Source: Alopecurus myosuroides (Eukaryota > Streptophyta > Magnoliopsida > Poales > Poaceae). Taken from it: a stretch of 64,000 bases of DNA. The DNA is taken from the NCBI GenBank assembly GCA_028641055.1, contig CM054061.1, positions 114,522,019 to 114,586,018 of the forward strand. Reading direction: 5' to 3'. Numbering within the stretch: position 1 is the first letter of the stretch; each line of letters begins with the position of its first letter. The notes under the pieces are model-generated. The model saw only the letters and a program-made list of their open reading frames with translations, was not told the DNA's origin and ran no database searches. Position numbers and translations under genes: made by a program. This document shows positions 11,353-23,440 of the stretch, piece after piece.

Positions 11353-11893
11353 TCATTAGCACATTTCATAAACTCTGTTCCAAAACATTGTTTATATACC
11401 GGTGTTAGTGGAGACTGTTAAGTTGAACTTCCACTTAGAACATCATGCTACACTAGTTCACAACTTGAATAGTGGACTATGCCTTGAACTACAAGTTTGC
11501 TGTGATACCAGTTTTACACAACGTCTGAACCGATACTAGGCTGCCGCAAGGCTTCCCCGCGGTTTGGAGCGTATGCGTCATACTCCGAAGGCCTTTCATG
11601 AGTTTATTAGAGAGCACCCGATTCTCATAGACTGCGACGTTTAACAGTCAGACTCATATAGGTGAGTTCCTCAGGAGATGTTCTGTAGGACACATCTCTG
11701 CTTATATAAATAAGCCACTTGGAACACATTAAGACAAATGTCAACCTACCGTACAGATCAGGAGAGTATTGCATCTTTTATGGAGTGGAATAAAATATAA
11801 GGATACTCTCCTCTCAGCCGACCAACAGCTTGTCTCCCACTTCTAATTCACGGGATCTCCGATCACATAGAGTGGGTTACCACTGTGGGCAAC
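11338..11893. other. Non-coding Copia internal segment between stop codon and polypurine tract
   Basis: About 550 bp of internal DNA without a supported ORF, repeated exactly at 16856-17411. Confidence 0.6.
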
Positions 11894-14800
11894 TCATAAC
11901 GTGGGTCTCAAACCCATCTCCCTCGATGCATTCTCTATCACATTCCGTGATAAACCCTTTGTGAAGGGATCTGCCAAGTTCATAGACGTTTGGATATAAT
12001 CCAACGTAATAACTCCGGAGTTCTTCAATTTCCTGACAGATTTTAATCTTCTCTTCACATGTCTTGATGACTTTGCATTATCCTTAGAACTGTTCACTTT
12101 GACGATCACAGTTTGATTATCACAGTTCATTAGGATTGCGGGTATTGGTTTTTCAACCATAGGCAAGTCCATCAAGAGCTCACGAAGCCACTCTGCCTCA
12201 ACAGTGGCTGTGTCTAATGCTGCGAGTTCTGCTTCCATAGTTGACCTCGTTAAGATGGTCTGCTTGCAAGACTTCCAGGAAACAGCGCCACCACCAAGTG
12301 TAAAAACATAACCACTAGTGGCCTTAAGCTCATCAGCATCAGATATCCAATTAGAATCACTATATCCTTCCAGAACCCTCGGGTTTCCGGTATAGTGAAT
12401 TCCATAGCTCGCAGTGCCTTTTAAATAGCGCATAACTCTCTCAAGCGCACGCCAATGATCATCTCCCGGATTGGAAACAAACCGGCTCAATTTGCTCACA
12501 GCAAAAGAGATGTCAGGCCTCGTGGCACTCGCCAAATACATAAGCGAGCCTATAATCTGAGAATATCTCAGTTGATCTCTAGTAATCCGTTGATTCTTTC
12601 GAAGCAACAAACTAGCATCATATGGAGTTGAAGAAGGCTTGCAGTCACTATACCCAAAGCGACTCAAGACCTTTTCCACATAGTGAGATTGAAGCAGTGT
12701 GATCCCACCATTAACATCTCTCAACAGCTTGATGTTCAAGATAACATCAGCTACTCCTAGATCCTTCATCTCAAAACAGCGAGATAAGAAATCCTTAACT
12801 TCCTTGATTAAATCAAGATTGGTTCCAAAGATCAATATGTCATCAACGTATAGACATAGAATAACTCCCTCGCCCCCACCATGGCGATAGTACACACACT
12901 TATCAGCTTCGTTTACAACAAAGCCTTCAGCAGTCAAAGTCCTTTCAAACTTCTCGTGCCATTGCTTAGGTGCTTGCTTGAGGCCGTATAATGACTTCAA
13001 CAACTTACACACCTTGCCTTCCTGACCGGGTACTACGAAACCATCTGGCTGATCCATGTAAATTTCCTCGTCCAACTCTCCATTAAGGAAAGCCGTCTTA
13101 ACGTCCATTTGATGAACGAGAAGACCGTGTGAGGCAGCCAGAGATAGTAGCACACGAATAGTGGTCAGTCTAGCCACAGGTGAGTAAGTATCAAAGAAGT
13201 CTTCACCTTCTTTCTGGGTATAACCCTTGGCCACAAGCCTTGCCTTGTACTTTTCAATTGTACCATCAGGCCTAAGCTTTTTCTTGAACACCCACTTACA
13301 TCCTACAGGTTTACACCCATAAGGACGATCAGTGATTTCCCAAGTTCCGTTAGCCAAGATGGAATCCATCTCGCAACGGACAGCCTCCTTCCAGTAGTCA
13401 GCATCAAGAGATGCATAAGCTTCTGAAATAGTCCTGGGTGTGTCATCCACGAGATACACAATGAAATCATTACCAAAGGACTTTGCAGTCCTCTGTCTCT
13501 TGCTCCTTACAGGAACTTCATTGTCATCCTCCTCGGGATTCTCAACGTGTTCTATCGGAATGGTGGATTCAGGAATCTCAGCTAATTCCTGACTAGATGA
13601 AACAGGTTTCTCCTGATTTGATGAGCTAGACATATCCTTCATAGGAAATATGTTCTCAAAGAAAGTCGCATCATTCGACTCCATAATCGTACCAACATGC
13701 ATGTCGGATACCTCAGATTTTACTACCAAGAATCTATAACCAATGCTATTAAAAGCATAGCCCAGAAGAACACAATCTACGGTTTTAGGTCCAAGCTTGC
13801 GCTTCTTGGGAATTGGTATATTGACTTTCGCCAAACAACCCCAAGTACGTAGGTAGGAGAGTTTTAACCTTTTCCTTTCCCATTCCTCAAATGGAGTAAT
13901 GGTTTTATTCTTTGTGGGAACTCGGTTTAGGACATGACATGCAGTCATTAGCGCCTCCCCCCACCATGCCTTGGAGAGACCCGAAGTGTCTAACATGGCG
14001 TTAACCAAATCAGACAACGTTCGGTTCTTTCTTTCAGCCACTCCATTTGACTGAGGTGAGTAGGGAGGCGTCCTCTCATGAATAATACCGTGTTCAGCAC
14101 AAAAAGAATTAAACTCGTTGGAAAAATACTCTCCACCACGATCAGACCTAAGCCGTTTAATTTTACGATCAAGTTGGTTCTCTGCTTCGGCCTTATAGTT
14201 CTTGAAATAAGTTAAAGCTTCATCTTTAGATTTCAGAAGATACACATAACAATATCTAGTGGAGTCATCAATAAGTGTCATGAAGTATTTCTTTCCACCT
14301 TTGGTCAATACGCCATTCATCTCACAAAGATCAGAATGTATAAGTTCTAGTGGTGCCAAGTCTCTCGCCTCCGCGGTCTTGTGAGACTTGCGAGGTTGTT
14401 TAGCTTGAACACACACTTGACATTTGGAACCTTTAATAGTACTGAATTTCGGAATTAAACTCATATTTGCTAACCGCGTCATGCAACCAAAATTAATATG
14501 ACAAAGTCGCGAATGCCAAACATCACAATCATTATCGTGGCAAACATTATTAATAACTTTGGTGCAAATATCTGACAAGGATAAGCGGAACAAGCCTCCG
14601 CACTCATAGCCTTTACCAATAAATTGTCCATACTTGGAAATTACAACTTTATTAGACTCGAAAACCAACTTAAAACCATCTCGACATAAACGTGAGCCGC
14701 TGACGAGATTTTTATTGATGGAGGGCACATGATGAACGTTCTTCAGTCGCACGATCTTCCCCGAAGTAAACTTCAGATCGACCGTACCAACACCACGAAC

Positions 14801-16339
14801 AGTAGCATGTGACCCGTTCCCCATCAGCACGGGGGAAGTCCCTGTGACCTGATAAGAAGAGAACATAGAAGCATCAGCACAAACATGTACATTGGCACCT
14901 GTGTCAATTAACCATTCAGGTGAATGACAAACTGAAAGAATAGTGGGAACTATACCGTACCCAGAGTCCTTCATCTCAGTGTCAGCCATGACAACATTGG
15001 CGGTCTTGCCGCTGTTCTCCTGCTGCTGCAGCTCATAACGCTTAGGGCACTTTGGAGCCCAATGGGTCAGTTCACCGCAAACGTGACATGATCCCTTTCT
15101 CTTCTTGAAGTTGGTAGAGTGCGACGGTTTAAACTTGCCATCGGGCTTGCCTTTACCCTCGGATTTCTTCTTGATATATTTAGGCTTGTTGGGCGGGTAA
15201 TGTTTCTTCTGTACCACATGAGCAGAAGAACCTACCTCAGCAACCCGAGCACGTGTATCCTTTGCTCTCGCCTTCTCTTCCACATCAAGAGATCCGATGA
15301 GGTCCATTACGGAAAACTCCTGTCTCTTGTGTTTTAGAGAAGTAGCAAAGGTGCTCCATGAAGATGGAAGCTTGGCAATAATGCCTCCGGCCACAAACTT
15401 GTCCGGTAACATACACTTAAAGTGCTCAAGTTCTTTAGCGAGTGACTGTATCTCATGAGCCTGTTGAACAACAGAGCGCTCATCAGTCATCCTGTAGTCA
15501 TAGAATTGCTCCATGACATACAGCTCGCTGCCAGCATCCGAGGCCCCAAATTTGGCCTCGAGTGCAGCCCACATATCCTTGCCGTTATCAAACGACATAT
15601 ACGGATCCACGATGGAATCATCGATAATACCGAGGAGGGCACTTTTAAACATAGTGTCCATATCCTCAAAGGCCTCCAGCTGTGCTGGATTGAGATCGCC
15701 CTCAGGCTTGCCCTTGGTGGCCGCATAGCAGCGCAAGGTTTGAAACCATAGCACTGCTCTCGTGCGCCACCTCTTAAAGTCCACGCCCTTGAAAGGGACT
15801 GGCCTTGTCGCCGCAATGACAGACGGCGCAGGTGCAAGAAATTGCCTATAATCAGGTTTTTGGATTGTTGAATATATTAGCAATTTAGCACATGATTTAA
15901 TTCGAAATAGCAGCAGATAAATTGTGACAGTAGCAAATACAGTAATCATGCAAACGTCTAGATCTAGCACAGTAGACAGATTGATACAATCTATTGCAAG
16001 TACTAGACATACGAATTCCAGTAACATCTCATACATATGAAAGAGAGATACGTACGATGGAGCGGTAGCGGCACCGCCGTTGTTGTTGTCCCCGGTGTCG
16101 GCCATGTCGTTGATGAAGAGGTTGCCGAGGTCGGGGAAGAAGTCGTCGTCGGGGAAGTAGTCGCCGTCAGCAGTCGCGCGAGTGCGCTCCCCAAAAACCT
16201 GATCGCCCCTCTCCCGTACAGGATCACAAGAGGCGGGGTTCCGGAGGCCTGCTGTCCCTTCTCGCGGTGCACGCCGGAAGGAGGGATGGAGAAGACTTGA
16301 TTGGCGGCGCAGTGCTTTGGAACGGTGGTGCGAAACCAT
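11894..16339 (-). CDS. Copia gag-pol polyprotein, copy 1 (1481 aa, intact)
   Basis: One uninterrupted frame codes for all proteins needed for Copia retrotransposition in cytoplasmic particles. Domains by residue: LTR-encoded N-terminus 1-158; gag about 159-440 with CCHC knuckle [14 protein letters not shown] at 418-431; protease with DTG at 479-481; integrase with zinc-binding H609, H614, C640, C643 and catalytic D670, D733, E769 (35 residues between the last two); reverse transcriptase about 980-1230 with YVDD at 1164-1167; RNase H with D1328, E1369, D1376. All key residues are present. The order protease-integrase-RT is that of Copia. The start ATG at 16339 lies in the middle LTR, about 40 bp downstream of a TATA box. 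A second ATG (MADTGDNN, residue 79) is possible. The frame crosses the LTR boundary and a likely in-frame intron. The protein is identical to copy 2. Confidence 0.95.
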   Translation of the reverse strand: MVSHHRSKALRRQSSLLHPSFRRAPREGTAGLRNPASCDPVRERGDQVFGERTRATADGDYFPDDDFFPDLGNLFINDMADTGDNNNGGAATAPSYVSLFHMYEMLLEFVCLVLAIDCINLSTVLDLDVCMITVFATVTIYLLLFRIKSCAKLLIYSTIQKPDYRQFLAPAPSVIAATRPVPFKGVDFKRWRTRAVLWFQTLRCYAATKGKPEGDLNPAQLEAFEDMDTMFKSALLGIIDDSIVDPYMSFDNGKDMWAALEAKFGASDAGSELYVMEQFYDYRMTDERSVVQQAHEIQSLAKELEHFKCMLPDKFVAGGIIAKLPSSWSTFATSLKHKRQEFSVMDLIGSLDVEEKARAKDTRARVAEVGSSAHVVQKKHYPPNKPKYIKKKSEGKGKPDGKFKPSHSTNFKKRKGSCHVCGELTHWAPKCPKRYELQQQENSGKTANVVMADTEMKDSGYGIVPTILSVCHSPEWLIDTGANVHVCADASMFSSYQVTGTSPVLMGNGSHATVRGVGTVDLKFTSGKIVRLKNVHHVPSINKNLVSGSRLCRDGFKLVFESNKVVISKYGQFIGKGYECGGLFRLSLSDICTKVINNVCHDNDCDVWHSRLCHINFGCMTRLANMSLIPKFSTIKGSKCQVCVQAKQPRKSHKTAEARDLAPLELIHSDLCEMNGVLTKGGKKYFMTLIDDSTRYCYVYLLKSKDEALTYFKNYKAEAENQLDRKIKRLRSDRGGEYFSNEFNSFCAEHGIIHERTPPYSPQSNGVAERKNRTLSDLVNAMLDTSGLSKAWWGEALMTACHVLNRVPTKNKTITPFEEWERKRLKLSYLRTWGCLAKVNIPIPKKRKLGPKTVDCVLLGYAFNSIGYRFLVVKSEVSDMHVGTIMESNDATFFENIFPMKDMSSSSNQEKPVSSSQELAEIPESTIPIEHVENPEEDDNEVPVRSKRQRTAKSFGNDFIVYLVDDTPRTISEAYASLDADYWKEAVRCEMDSILANGTWEITDRPYGCKPVGCKWVFKKKLRPDGTIEKYKARLVAKGYTQKEGEDFFDTYSPVARLTTIRVLLSLAASHGLLVHQMDVKTAFLNGELDEEIYMDQPDGFVVPGQEGKVCKLLKSLYGLKQAPKQWHEKFERTLTAEGFVVNEADKCVYYRHGGGEGVILCLYVDDILIFGTNLDLIKEVKDFLSRCFEMKDLGVADVILNIKLLRDVNGGITLLQSHYVEKVLSRFGYSDCKPSSTPYDASLLLRKNQRITRDQLRYSQIIGSLMYLASATRPDISFAVSKLSRFVSNPGDDHWRALERVMRYLKGTASYGIHYTGNPRVLEGYSDSNWISDADELKATSGYVFTLGGGAVSWKSCKQTILTRSTMEAELAALDTATVEAEWLRELLMDLPMVEKPIPAILMNCDNQTVIVKVNSSKDNAKSSRHVKRRLKSVRKLKNSGVITLDYIQTSMNLADPFTKGLSRNVIENASREMGLRPTL
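15846..16055 (-). other. Likely in-frame intron spanning the LTR/leader boundary
   Basis: Minus strand: donor CCATC|GTACGT at 16055 in the LTR and acceptor TTATAG|GCAAT at 15846 in the leader. The 210-bp interval is a multiple of three and contains no stop. Both retained and spliced RNAs therefore stay in frame, joining ATAPS to QFLAPAPS. The skipped 70 residues are hydrophobic and AT-rich in codon use, unlike the flanking coding sequence. The same arrangement is at 21364-21573. Confidence 0.55.
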
Positions 16340-16855
16340 ATGACGAAGTGGCGGCTAGGGTTTACCGTATGCGCGTATTTATATGCGGGCTGGGAGAGAC
16401 GTGGGCGTAACCCCACGTCTGAGTCGGTCCACGATCCAGAAAGGAAACGGAAACGGTTTTGGAATTAACGCGTCCGTTAATTACCAAATTAATGACTCAT
16501 TAAGTTTTCCCAATCGACAAAATAAACGCTCTCGGCTCGGCTCATTCCCGCAACCCGCGGCGCGTCGTGACGTGTCGTGTCGTGACGAGGCGAGGCGTGG
16601 CGAGGCGGGCGGCGGAGGAGGAGGAGCGCGCGTGTGGCACACCTCTCCTCTTGCCTTACCTACTCATACATGAGCTAGAATGGCTCACCTTATAAGGTGC
16701 TCCCACTCTCTCCAAACTAGCAATGTGGGACTAAACTTTAGTCCCACTCACTCCACTTATTATTCATGAATGGGCCATGACAATTTCAGGATTTTAGTGG
16801 GCTTAGTGGGCTAGACATGTGAGCCCATATACATAGCCCATACAAAATTCCAACA
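15866..16855 (-). repeat. Copia LTR, middle (shared), 990 bp
   Basis: Serves as 5' LTR of the left unit and 3' LTR of the right unit. It matches the left LTR throughout and lacks the deletion seen in the right LTR. Confidence 0.92.
16377..16383 (-). promoter_or_regulatory. TATA box of Copia LTR promoter
   Basis: Minus strand CATATAAATACG is followed by AAACCCTAGCC about 25 bases on, a common plant transcript start context, and then by the polyprotein ATG at 16339. Copies lie in all three LTRs (about 10859-10865 and 21895-21901). Confidence 0.6.
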
Positions 16856-17411
16856 ATCCCCCACAAAGTGTCATTAGCACATTTCATAAACTCTGTTCCA
16901 AAACATTGTTTATATACCGGTGTTAGTGGAGACTGTTAAGTTGAACTTCCACTTAGAACATCATGCTACACTAGTTCACAACTTGAATAGTGGACTATGC
17001 CTTGAACTACAAGTTTGCTGTGATACCAGTTTTACACAACGTCTGAACCGATACTAGGCTGCCGCAAGGCTTCCCCGCGGTTTGGAGCGTATGCGTCATA
17101 CTCCGAAGGCCTTTCATGAGTTTATTAGAGAGCACCCGATTCTCATAGACTGCGACGTTTAACAGTCAGACTCATATAGGTGAGTTCCTCAGGAGATGTT
17201 CTGTAGGACACATCTCTGCTTATATAAATAAGCCACTTGGAACACATTAAGACAAATGTCAACCTACCGTACAGATCAGGAGAGTATTGCATCTTTTATG
17301 GAGTGGAATAAAATATAAGGATACTCTCCTCTCAGCCGACCAACAGCTTGTCTCCCACTTCTAATTCACGGGATCTCCGATCACATAGAGTGGGTTACCA
17401 CTGTGGGCAAC

Positions 17412-20400
17412 TCATAACGTGGGTCTCAAACCCATCTCCCTCGATGCATTCTCTATCACATTCCGTGATAAACCCTTTGTGAAGGGATCTGCCAAGTTCA
17501 TAGACGTTTGGATATAATCCAACGTAATAACTCCGGAGTTCTTCAATTTCCTGACAGATTTTAATCTTCTCTTCACATGTCTTGATGACTTTGCATTATC
17601 CTTAGAACTGTTCACTTTGACGATCACAGTTTGATTATCACAGTTCATTAGGATTGCGGGTATTGGTTTTTCAACCATAGGCAAGTCCATCAAGAGCTCA
17701 CGAAGCCACTCTGCCTCAACAGTGGCTGTGTCTAATGCTGCGAGTTCTGCTTCCATAGTTGACCTCGTTAAGATGGTCTGCTTGCAAGACTTCCAGGAAA
17801 CAGCGCCACCACCAAGTGTAAAAACATAACCACTAGTGGCCTTAAGCTCATCAGCATCAGATATCCAATTAGAATCACTATATCCTTCCAGAACCCTCGG
17901 GTTTCCGGTATAGTGAATTCCATAGCTCGCAGTGCCTTTTAAATAGCGCATAACTCTCTCAAGCGCACGCCAATGATCATCTCCCGGATTGGAAACAAAC
18001 CGGCTCAATTTGCTCACAGCAAAAGAGATGTCAGGCCTCGTGGCACTCGCCAAATACATAAGCGAGCCTATAATCTGAGAATATCTCAGTTGATCTCTAG
18101 TAATCCGTTGATTCTTTCGAAGCAACAAACTAGCATCATATGGAGTTGAAGAAGGCTTGCAGTCACTATACCCAAAGCGACTCAAGACCTTTTCCACATA
18201 GTGAGATTGAAGCAGTGTGATCCCACCATTAACATCTCTCAACAGCTTGATGTTCAAGATAACATCAGCTACTCCTAGATCCTTCATCTCAAAACAGCGA
18301 GATAAGAAATCCTTAACTTCCTTGATTAAATCAAGATTGGTTCCAAAGATCAATATGTCATCAACGTATAGACATAGAATAACTCCCTCGCCCCCACCAT
18401 GGCGATAGTACACACACTTATCAGCTTCGTTTACAACAAAGCCTTCAGCAGTCAAAGTCCTTTCAAACTTCTCGTGCCATTGCTTAGGTGCTTGCTTGAG
18501 GCCGTATAATGACTTCAACAACTTACACACCTTGCCTTCCTGACCGGGTACTACGAAACCATCTGGCTGATCCATGTAAATTTCCTCGTCCAACTCTCCA
18601 TTAAGGAAAGCCGTCTTAACGTCCATTTGATGAACGAGAAGACCGTGTGAGGCAGCCAGAGATAGTAGCACACGAATAGTGGTCAGTCTAGCCACAGGTG
18701 AGTAAGTATCAAAGAAGTCTTCACCTTCTTTCTGGGTATAACCCTTGGCCACAAGCCTTGCCTTGTACTTTTCAATTGTACCATCAGGCCTAAGCTTTTT
18801 CTTGAACACCCACTTACATCCTACAGGTTTACACCCATAAGGACGATCAGTGATTTCCCAAGTTCCGTTAGCCAAGATGGAATCCATCTCGCAACGGACA
18901 GCCTCCTTCCAGTAGTCAGCATCAAGAGATGCATAAGCTTCTGAAATAGTCCTGGGTGTGTCATCCACGAGATACACAATGAAATCATTACCAAAGGACT
19001 TTGCAGTCCTCTGTCTCTTGCTCCTTACAGGAACTTCATTGTCATCCTCCTCGGGATTCTCAACGTGTTCTATCGGAATGGTGGATTCAGGAATCTCAGC
19101 TAATTCCTGACTAGATGAAACAGGTTTCTCCTGATTTGATGAGCTAGACATATCCTTCATAGGAAATATGTTCTCAAAGAAAGTCGCATCATTCGACTCC
19201 ATAATCGTACCAACATGCATGTCGGATACCTCAGATTTTACTACCAAGAATCTATAACCAATGCTATTAAAAGCATAGCCCAGAAGAACACAATCTACGG
19301 TTTTAGGTCCAAGCTTGCGCTTCTTGGGAATTGGTATATTGACTTTCGCCAAACAACCCCAAGTACGTAGGTAGGAGAGTTTTAACCTTTTCCTTTCCCA
19401 TTCCTCAAATGGAGTAATGGTTTTATTCTTTGTGGGAACTCGGTTTAGGACATGACATGCAGTCATTAGCGCCTCCCCCCACCATGCCTTGGAGAGACCC
19501 GAAGTGTCTAACATGGCGTTAACCAAATCAGACAACGTTCGGTTCTTTCTTTCAGCCACTCCATTTGACTGAGGTGAGTAGGGAGGCGTCCTCTCATGAA
19601 TAATACCGTGTTCAGCACAAAAAGAATTAAACTCGTTGGAAAAATACTCTCCACCACGATCAGACCTAAGCCGTTTAATTTTACGATCAAGTTGGTTCTC
19701 TGCTTCGGCCTTATAGTTCTTGAAATAAGTTAAAGCTTCATCTTTAGATTTCAGAAGATACACATAACAATATCTAGTGGAGTCATCAATAAGTGTCATG
19801 AAGTATTTCTTTCCACCTTTGGTCAATACGCCATTCATCTCACAAAGATCAGAATGTATAAGTTCTAGTGGTGCCAAGTCTCTCGCCTCCGCGGTCTTGT
19901 GAGACTTGCGAGGTTGTTTAGCTTGAACACACACTTGACATTTGGAACCTTTAATAGTACTGAATTTCGGAATTAAACTCATATTTGCTAACCGCGTCAT
20001 GCAACCAAAATTAATATGACAAAGTCGCGAATGCCAAACATCACAATCATTATCGTGGCAAACATTATTAATAACTTTGGTGCAAATATCTGACAAGGAT
20101 AAGCGGAACAAGCCTCCGCACTCATAGCCTTTACCAATAAATTGTCCATACTTGGAAATTACAACTTTATTAGACTCGAAAACCAACTTAAAACCATCTC
20201 GACATAAACGTGAGCCGCTGACGAGATTTTTATTGATGGAGGGCACATGATGAACGTTCTTCAGTCGCACGATCTTCCCCGAAGTAAACTTCAGATCGAC
20301 CGTACCAACACCACGAACAGTAGCATGTGACCCGTTCCCCATCAGCACGGGGGAAGTCCCTGTGACCTGATAAGAAGAGAACATAGAAGCATCAGCACAA

Positions 20401-21857
20401 ACATGTACATTGGCACCTGTGTCAATTAACCATTCAGGTGAATGACAAACTGAAAGAATAGTGGGAACTATACCGTACCCAGAGTCCTTCATCTCAGTGT
20501 CAGCCATGACAACATTGGCGGTCTTGCCGCTGTTCTCCTGCTGCTGCAGCTCATAACGCTTAGGGCACTTTGGAGCCCAATGGGTCAGTTCACCGCAAAC
20601 GTGACATGATCCCTTTCTCTTCTTGAAGTTGGTAGAGTGCGACGGTTTAAACTTGCCATCGGGCTTGCCTTTACCCTCGGATTTCTTCTTGATATATTTA
20701 GGCTTGTTGGGCGGGTAATGTTTCTTCTGTACCACATGAGCAGAAGAACCTACCTCAGCAACCCGAGCACGTGTATCCTTTGCTCTCGCCTTCTCTTCCA
20801 CATCAAGAGATCCGATGAGGTCCATTACGGAAAACTCCTGTCTCTTGTGTTTTAGAGAAGTAGCAAAGGTGCTCCATGAAGATGGAAGCTTGGCAATAAT
20901 GCCTCCGGCCACAAACTTGTCCGGTAACATACACTTAAAGTGCTCAAGTTCTTTAGCGAGTGACTGTATCTCATGAGCCTGTTGAACAACAGAGCGCTCA
21001 TCAGTCATCCTGTAGTCATAGAATTGCTCCATGACATACAGCTCGCTGCCAGCATCCGAGGCCCCAAATTTGGCCTCGAGTGCAGCCCACATATCCTTGC
21101 CGTTATCAAACGACATATACGGATCCACGATGGAATCATCGATAATACCGAGGAGGGCACTTTTAAACATAGTGTCCATATCCTCAAAGGCCTCCAGCTG
21201 TGCTGGATTGAGATCGCCCTCAGGCTTGCCCTTGGTGGCCGCATAGCAGCGCAAGGTTTGAAACCATAGCACTGCTCTCGTGCGCCACCTCTTAAAGTCC
21301 ACGCCCTTGAAAGGGACTGGCCTTGTCGCCGCAATGACAGACGGCGCAGGTGCAAGAAATTGCCTATAATCAGGTTTTTGGATTGTTGAATATATTAGCA
21401 ATTTAGCACATGATTTAATTCGAAATAGCAGCAGATAAATTGTGACAGTAGCAAATACAGTAATCATGCAAACGTCTAGATCTAGCACAGTAGACAGATT
21501 GATACAATCTATTGCAAGTACTAGACATACGAATTCCAGTAACATCTCATACATATGAAAGAGAGATACGTACGATGGAGCGGTAGCGGCACCGCCGTTG
21601 TTGTTGTCCCCGGTGTCGGCCATGTCGTTGATGAAGAGGTTGCCGAGGTCGGGGAAGAAGTCGTCGTCGGGGAAGTAGTCGCCGTCAGCAGTCGCGCGAG
21701 TGCGCTCCCCAAAAACCTGATCGCCCCTCTCCCGTACAGGATCACAAGAGGCGGGGTTCCGGAGGCCTGCTGTCCCTTCTCGCGGTGCACGCCGGAAGGA
21801 GGGATGGAGAAGACTTGATTGGCGGCGCAGTGCTTTGGAACGGTGGTGCGAAACCAT
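17412..21857 (-). CDS. Copia gag-pol polyprotein, copy 2 (1481 aa, intact)
   Basis: Residue-for-residue identical to the copy ending at 11894. It has the same gag CCHC, protease DTG, integrase DD35E, YVDD and RNase H residues, all in one frame. Its start ATG at 21857 lies in the outer 5' LTR. The TATA box of that LTR is retained, but its upstream (U3) part carries a 56-bp deletion next to the transcript start region, so promoter strength may differ from copy 1. The outer 5' LTR makes this the copy whose transcripts have a normal genomic-RNA layout, though read-through across the middle LTR would give a two-unit RNA. Confidence 0.95.
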   Translation of the reverse strand: MVSHHRSKALRRQSSLLHPSFRRAPREGTAGLRNPASCDPVRERGDQVFGERTRATADGDYFPDDDFFPDLGNLFINDMADTGDNNNGGAATAPSYVSLFHMYEMLLEFVCLVLAIDCINLSTVLDLDVCMITVFATVTIYLLLFRIKSCAKLLIYSTIQKPDYRQFLAPAPSVIAATRPVPFKGVDFKRWRTRAVLWFQTLRCYAATKGKPEGDLNPAQLEAFEDMDTMFKSALLGIIDDSIVDPYMSFDNGKDMWAALEAKFGASDAGSELYVMEQFYDYRMTDERSVVQQAHEIQSLAKELEHFKCMLPDKFVAGGIIAKLPSSWSTFATSLKHKRQEFSVMDLIGSLDVEEKARAKDTRARVAEVGSSAHVVQKKHYPPNKPKYIKKKSEGKGKPDGKFKPSHSTNFKKRKGSCHVCGELTHWAPKCPKRYELQQQENSGKTANVVMADTEMKDSGYGIVPTILSVCHSPEWLIDTGANVHVCADASMFSSYQVTGTSPVLMGNGSHATVRGVGTVDLKFTSGKIVRLKNVHHVPSINKNLVSGSRLCRDGFKLVFESNKVVISKYGQFIGKGYECGGLFRLSLSDICTKVINNVCHDNDCDVWHSRLCHINFGCMTRLANMSLIPKFSTIKGSKCQVCVQAKQPRKSHKTAEARDLAPLELIHSDLCEMNGVLTKGGKKYFMTLIDDSTRYCYVYLLKSKDEALTYFKNYKAEAENQLDRKIKRLRSDRGGEYFSNEFNSFCAEHGIIHERTPPYSPQSNGVAERKNRTLSDLVNAMLDTSGLSKAWWGEALMTACHVLNRVPTKNKTITPFEEWERKRLKLSYLRTWGCLAKVNIPIPKKRKLGPKTVDCVLLGYAFNSIGYRFLVVKSEVSDMHVGTIMESNDATFFENIFPMKDMSSSSNQEKPVSSSQELAEIPESTIPIEHVENPEEDDNEVPVRSKRQRTAKSFGNDFIVYLVDDTPRTISEAYASLDADYWKEAVRCEMDSILANGTWEITDRPYGCKPVGCKWVFKKKLRPDGTIEKYKARLVAKGYTQKEGEDFFDTYSPVARLTTIRVLLSLAASHGLLVHQMDVKTAFLNGELDEEIYMDQPDGFVVPGQEGKVCKLLKSLYGLKQAPKQWHEKFERTLTAEGFVVNEADKCVYYRHGGGEGVILCLYVDDILIFGTNLDLIKEVKDFLSRCFEMKDLGVADVILNIKLLRDVNGGITLLQSHYVEKVLSRFGYSDCKPSSTPYDASLLLRKNQRITRDQLRYSQIIGSLMYLASATRPDISFAVSKLSRFVSNPGDDHWRALERVMRYLKGTASYGIHYTGNPRVLEGYSDSNWISDADELKATSGYVFTLGGGAVSWKSCKQTILTRSTMEAELAALDTATVEAEWLRELLMDLPMVEKPIPAILMNCDNQTVIVKVNSSKDNAKSSRHVKRRLKSVRKLKNSGVITLDYIQTSMNLADPFTKGLSRNVIENASREMGLRPTL

Positions 21858-22327
21858 ATGACGAAGTGGCGGCTAGGGTTTACCGTATGCGCGTATTTAT
21901 ATGCGGGCTGGGAGAGACGTGGGCGTAACCCGCGTCCGTTAATTACCAAATTAATGACTCATTAAGTTTTCCCAATCGACAAAATAAACGCTCTCGGCTC
22001 GGCTCATTCCCGCAACCCGCGGCGCGTCGTGACGTGTCGTGACGAGGCGAGGCGAGGCGAGGCGAGGCGTGGCGAGGCGGGCGGCGGAGGAGGAGGAGCG
22101 CGCGTGTGGCACACCTCTCCTCTTGCCTTACCTACTCATACATGAGCTAGAATGGCTCACCTTATAAGGTGCTCCCACTCTCTCCAAACTAGCAATGTGG
22201 GACTAAACTTTAGTCCCACTCACTCCACTTATTATTCATGAATGGGCCATGACAATTTCAGGATTTTAGTGGGCTTAGTGGGCTACACATGTGAGCCCAT
22301 ATACATAGCCCATACAAAATTCCAACA
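21384..22327 (-). repeat. Copia LTR, right (outer 5' LTR), 944 bp
   Basis: Compared with the middle LTR it lacks 56 bp after GTGGGCGTAACC (at about 21930) and gains 10 bp in the GAGGC-type repeat near 22040. It also has at least one substitution (GGCTACACAT for GGCTAGACAT). The net difference of 46 bp accounts exactly for the length. Confidence 0.9.
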
Positions 22328-22332
22328 ATCCA
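22328..22332. repeat. 5-bp target duplication ATCCA, right
   Basis: Matches 10343-10347 and sits directly against the CAACA terminus of the right LTR. Confidence 0.9.
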
Positions 22333-23440
22333 GCACACATAGCATTGGTCATATGATTTGCCTTCAACACCATACTCAGTTCCTTGGTTCTGCTTTCATC
22401 GGCACGATGTAATTGAAAGGCAGAGCAATCACGGTGTACAGAGTGATGTCCACTGCTGCCATGGGAAGATGCTGAGGCCATGCTCACCCTTGAGTATGTC
22501 AGCTCAACAAAAACAAAATTTCAAATATTCTCCGCAGAGAAACTCTTTCAGAGATTGAGGCCAGCCTATCCATACGGCGGCATTCAATCGGTAGCATAGC
22601 ACAGACCGGATACTACACAAGCAGTTCCATGCGGTGGAGCTCCAAATTAGAGCAGTTGTCTGTCCAATGCGCATTCGCCATGGAGGAAGCTCTTGTCATT
22701 AATATGCGCCTCAACTGATGGGTAGGAGCTTAGCTCGAGGATCACGACAGAGAAGCCGATGGCGAGCTTGGAGAGCGCGACTTCACCGCATCTGTATTGA
22801 GAGGGACGGGATGCCATGGAGGCCGGTAAGAGCGCGCCCGCCATTCGCGTATCATGTCGTCGCTTATTTATATGCCAGCCAGCAGAGCGCGGACACCTCT
22901 TTCACGTTGATAAGCTATCTTCAAAGTTGTTGAGGTCTTGTTCGGTCCTCGCCGGACGTAGGCCTGGACGGCGGTCGTAGAGGCCGTACTCCCGTCGAGG
23001 CCGGGTGCGGCGCCGTCGAGTAGGCAGAACGCGATGGCCATGCGGTGCACGTCTCCTTCAGTTCTCGTCCTTGCATGTCCAGGATGCCCAAGCATATGGG
23101 GAATTTAATTCCTTCATGATCATTCGATTCAGATGATCAAGGTGTCGTTGCGTGTTGACTCCCAAGGCAAGTTACTGATGTTCAAGGCAATCCTAGCCAT
23201 GCATATGAACCGGTGGGACTGGGTGTAAAGGAGCGAGGTGGGACTATTGAACAAAATATCCTGTATACGTCCTGTCTTATCCCTGACCGTGGCTGGGGCG
23301 GGCTGTGGGTTGCGTGTAGCAACTCACGAATCAATCGCATCGGGACTAAGCGGACGTACGAACGAAGGGAAGACTTGACGTACCAAAAACCAAAAACCAA
23401 GCGAGGACGGACGAAATTTGGGGGAAGAAACCTTAGTTCC
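22333..23440 (-). pseudogene. Gene fragments carried by the Helitron
   Basis: GC-rich, gene-like DNA within the Helitron, read on the minus strand. A TATA-like CATATAAATAAG at about 22865-22876 is followed by an ATG at 22844 and a 65-codon frame to 22647. That frame has a hydrophobic N-terminal segment (SKLAIGFSVVILEL) that could be a signal peptide or anchor. Farther on, 22275-22487 is another short open stretch. Neither was recognised as a family. Together they look like the promoter and 5' exon of a host gene captured by the Helitron. The function is unknown and the frames are too short to be whole genes. Confidence 0.4.

Larger units (their letters stand above)
10348..22327 (-). mobile_element. 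Tandem Copia retrotransposon: three LTRs, two internal regions
   Basis: Order on the plus strand: LTR 10348-11337, internal 11338-15865, LTR 15866-16855, internal 16856-21383, LTR 21384-22327. The repeat offset is exactly 5518 bp throughout, with no indel between the two units. LTRs end in TGTTG/CAACA. The outer LTRs are flanked by the same ATCCA duplication, so one insertion was amplified in place. Unequal recombination between LTRs of two chromatids is the simplest route. Transcription is on the minus strand, so the right LTR is the outer 5' LTR. It alone carries a 56-bp deletion and a small GAGGC-type expansion. The element lies inside the Helitron and is therefore younger than it. Confidence 0.92.

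Noticed and set aside
15455..15837. ORFs antisense or shifted to Copia gag (98, 116 and 71 aa)
   Set aside because: Shadows of the intact gag-pol frame with no codon pattern of their own.
22647..22844. Receptor-kinase fragment in the Helitron
   Set aside because: FSVVILEL resembles a kinase subdomain motif (FGVVLLEL), but no other kinase motif is near and the position at the start of the frame fits a signal-anchor better.
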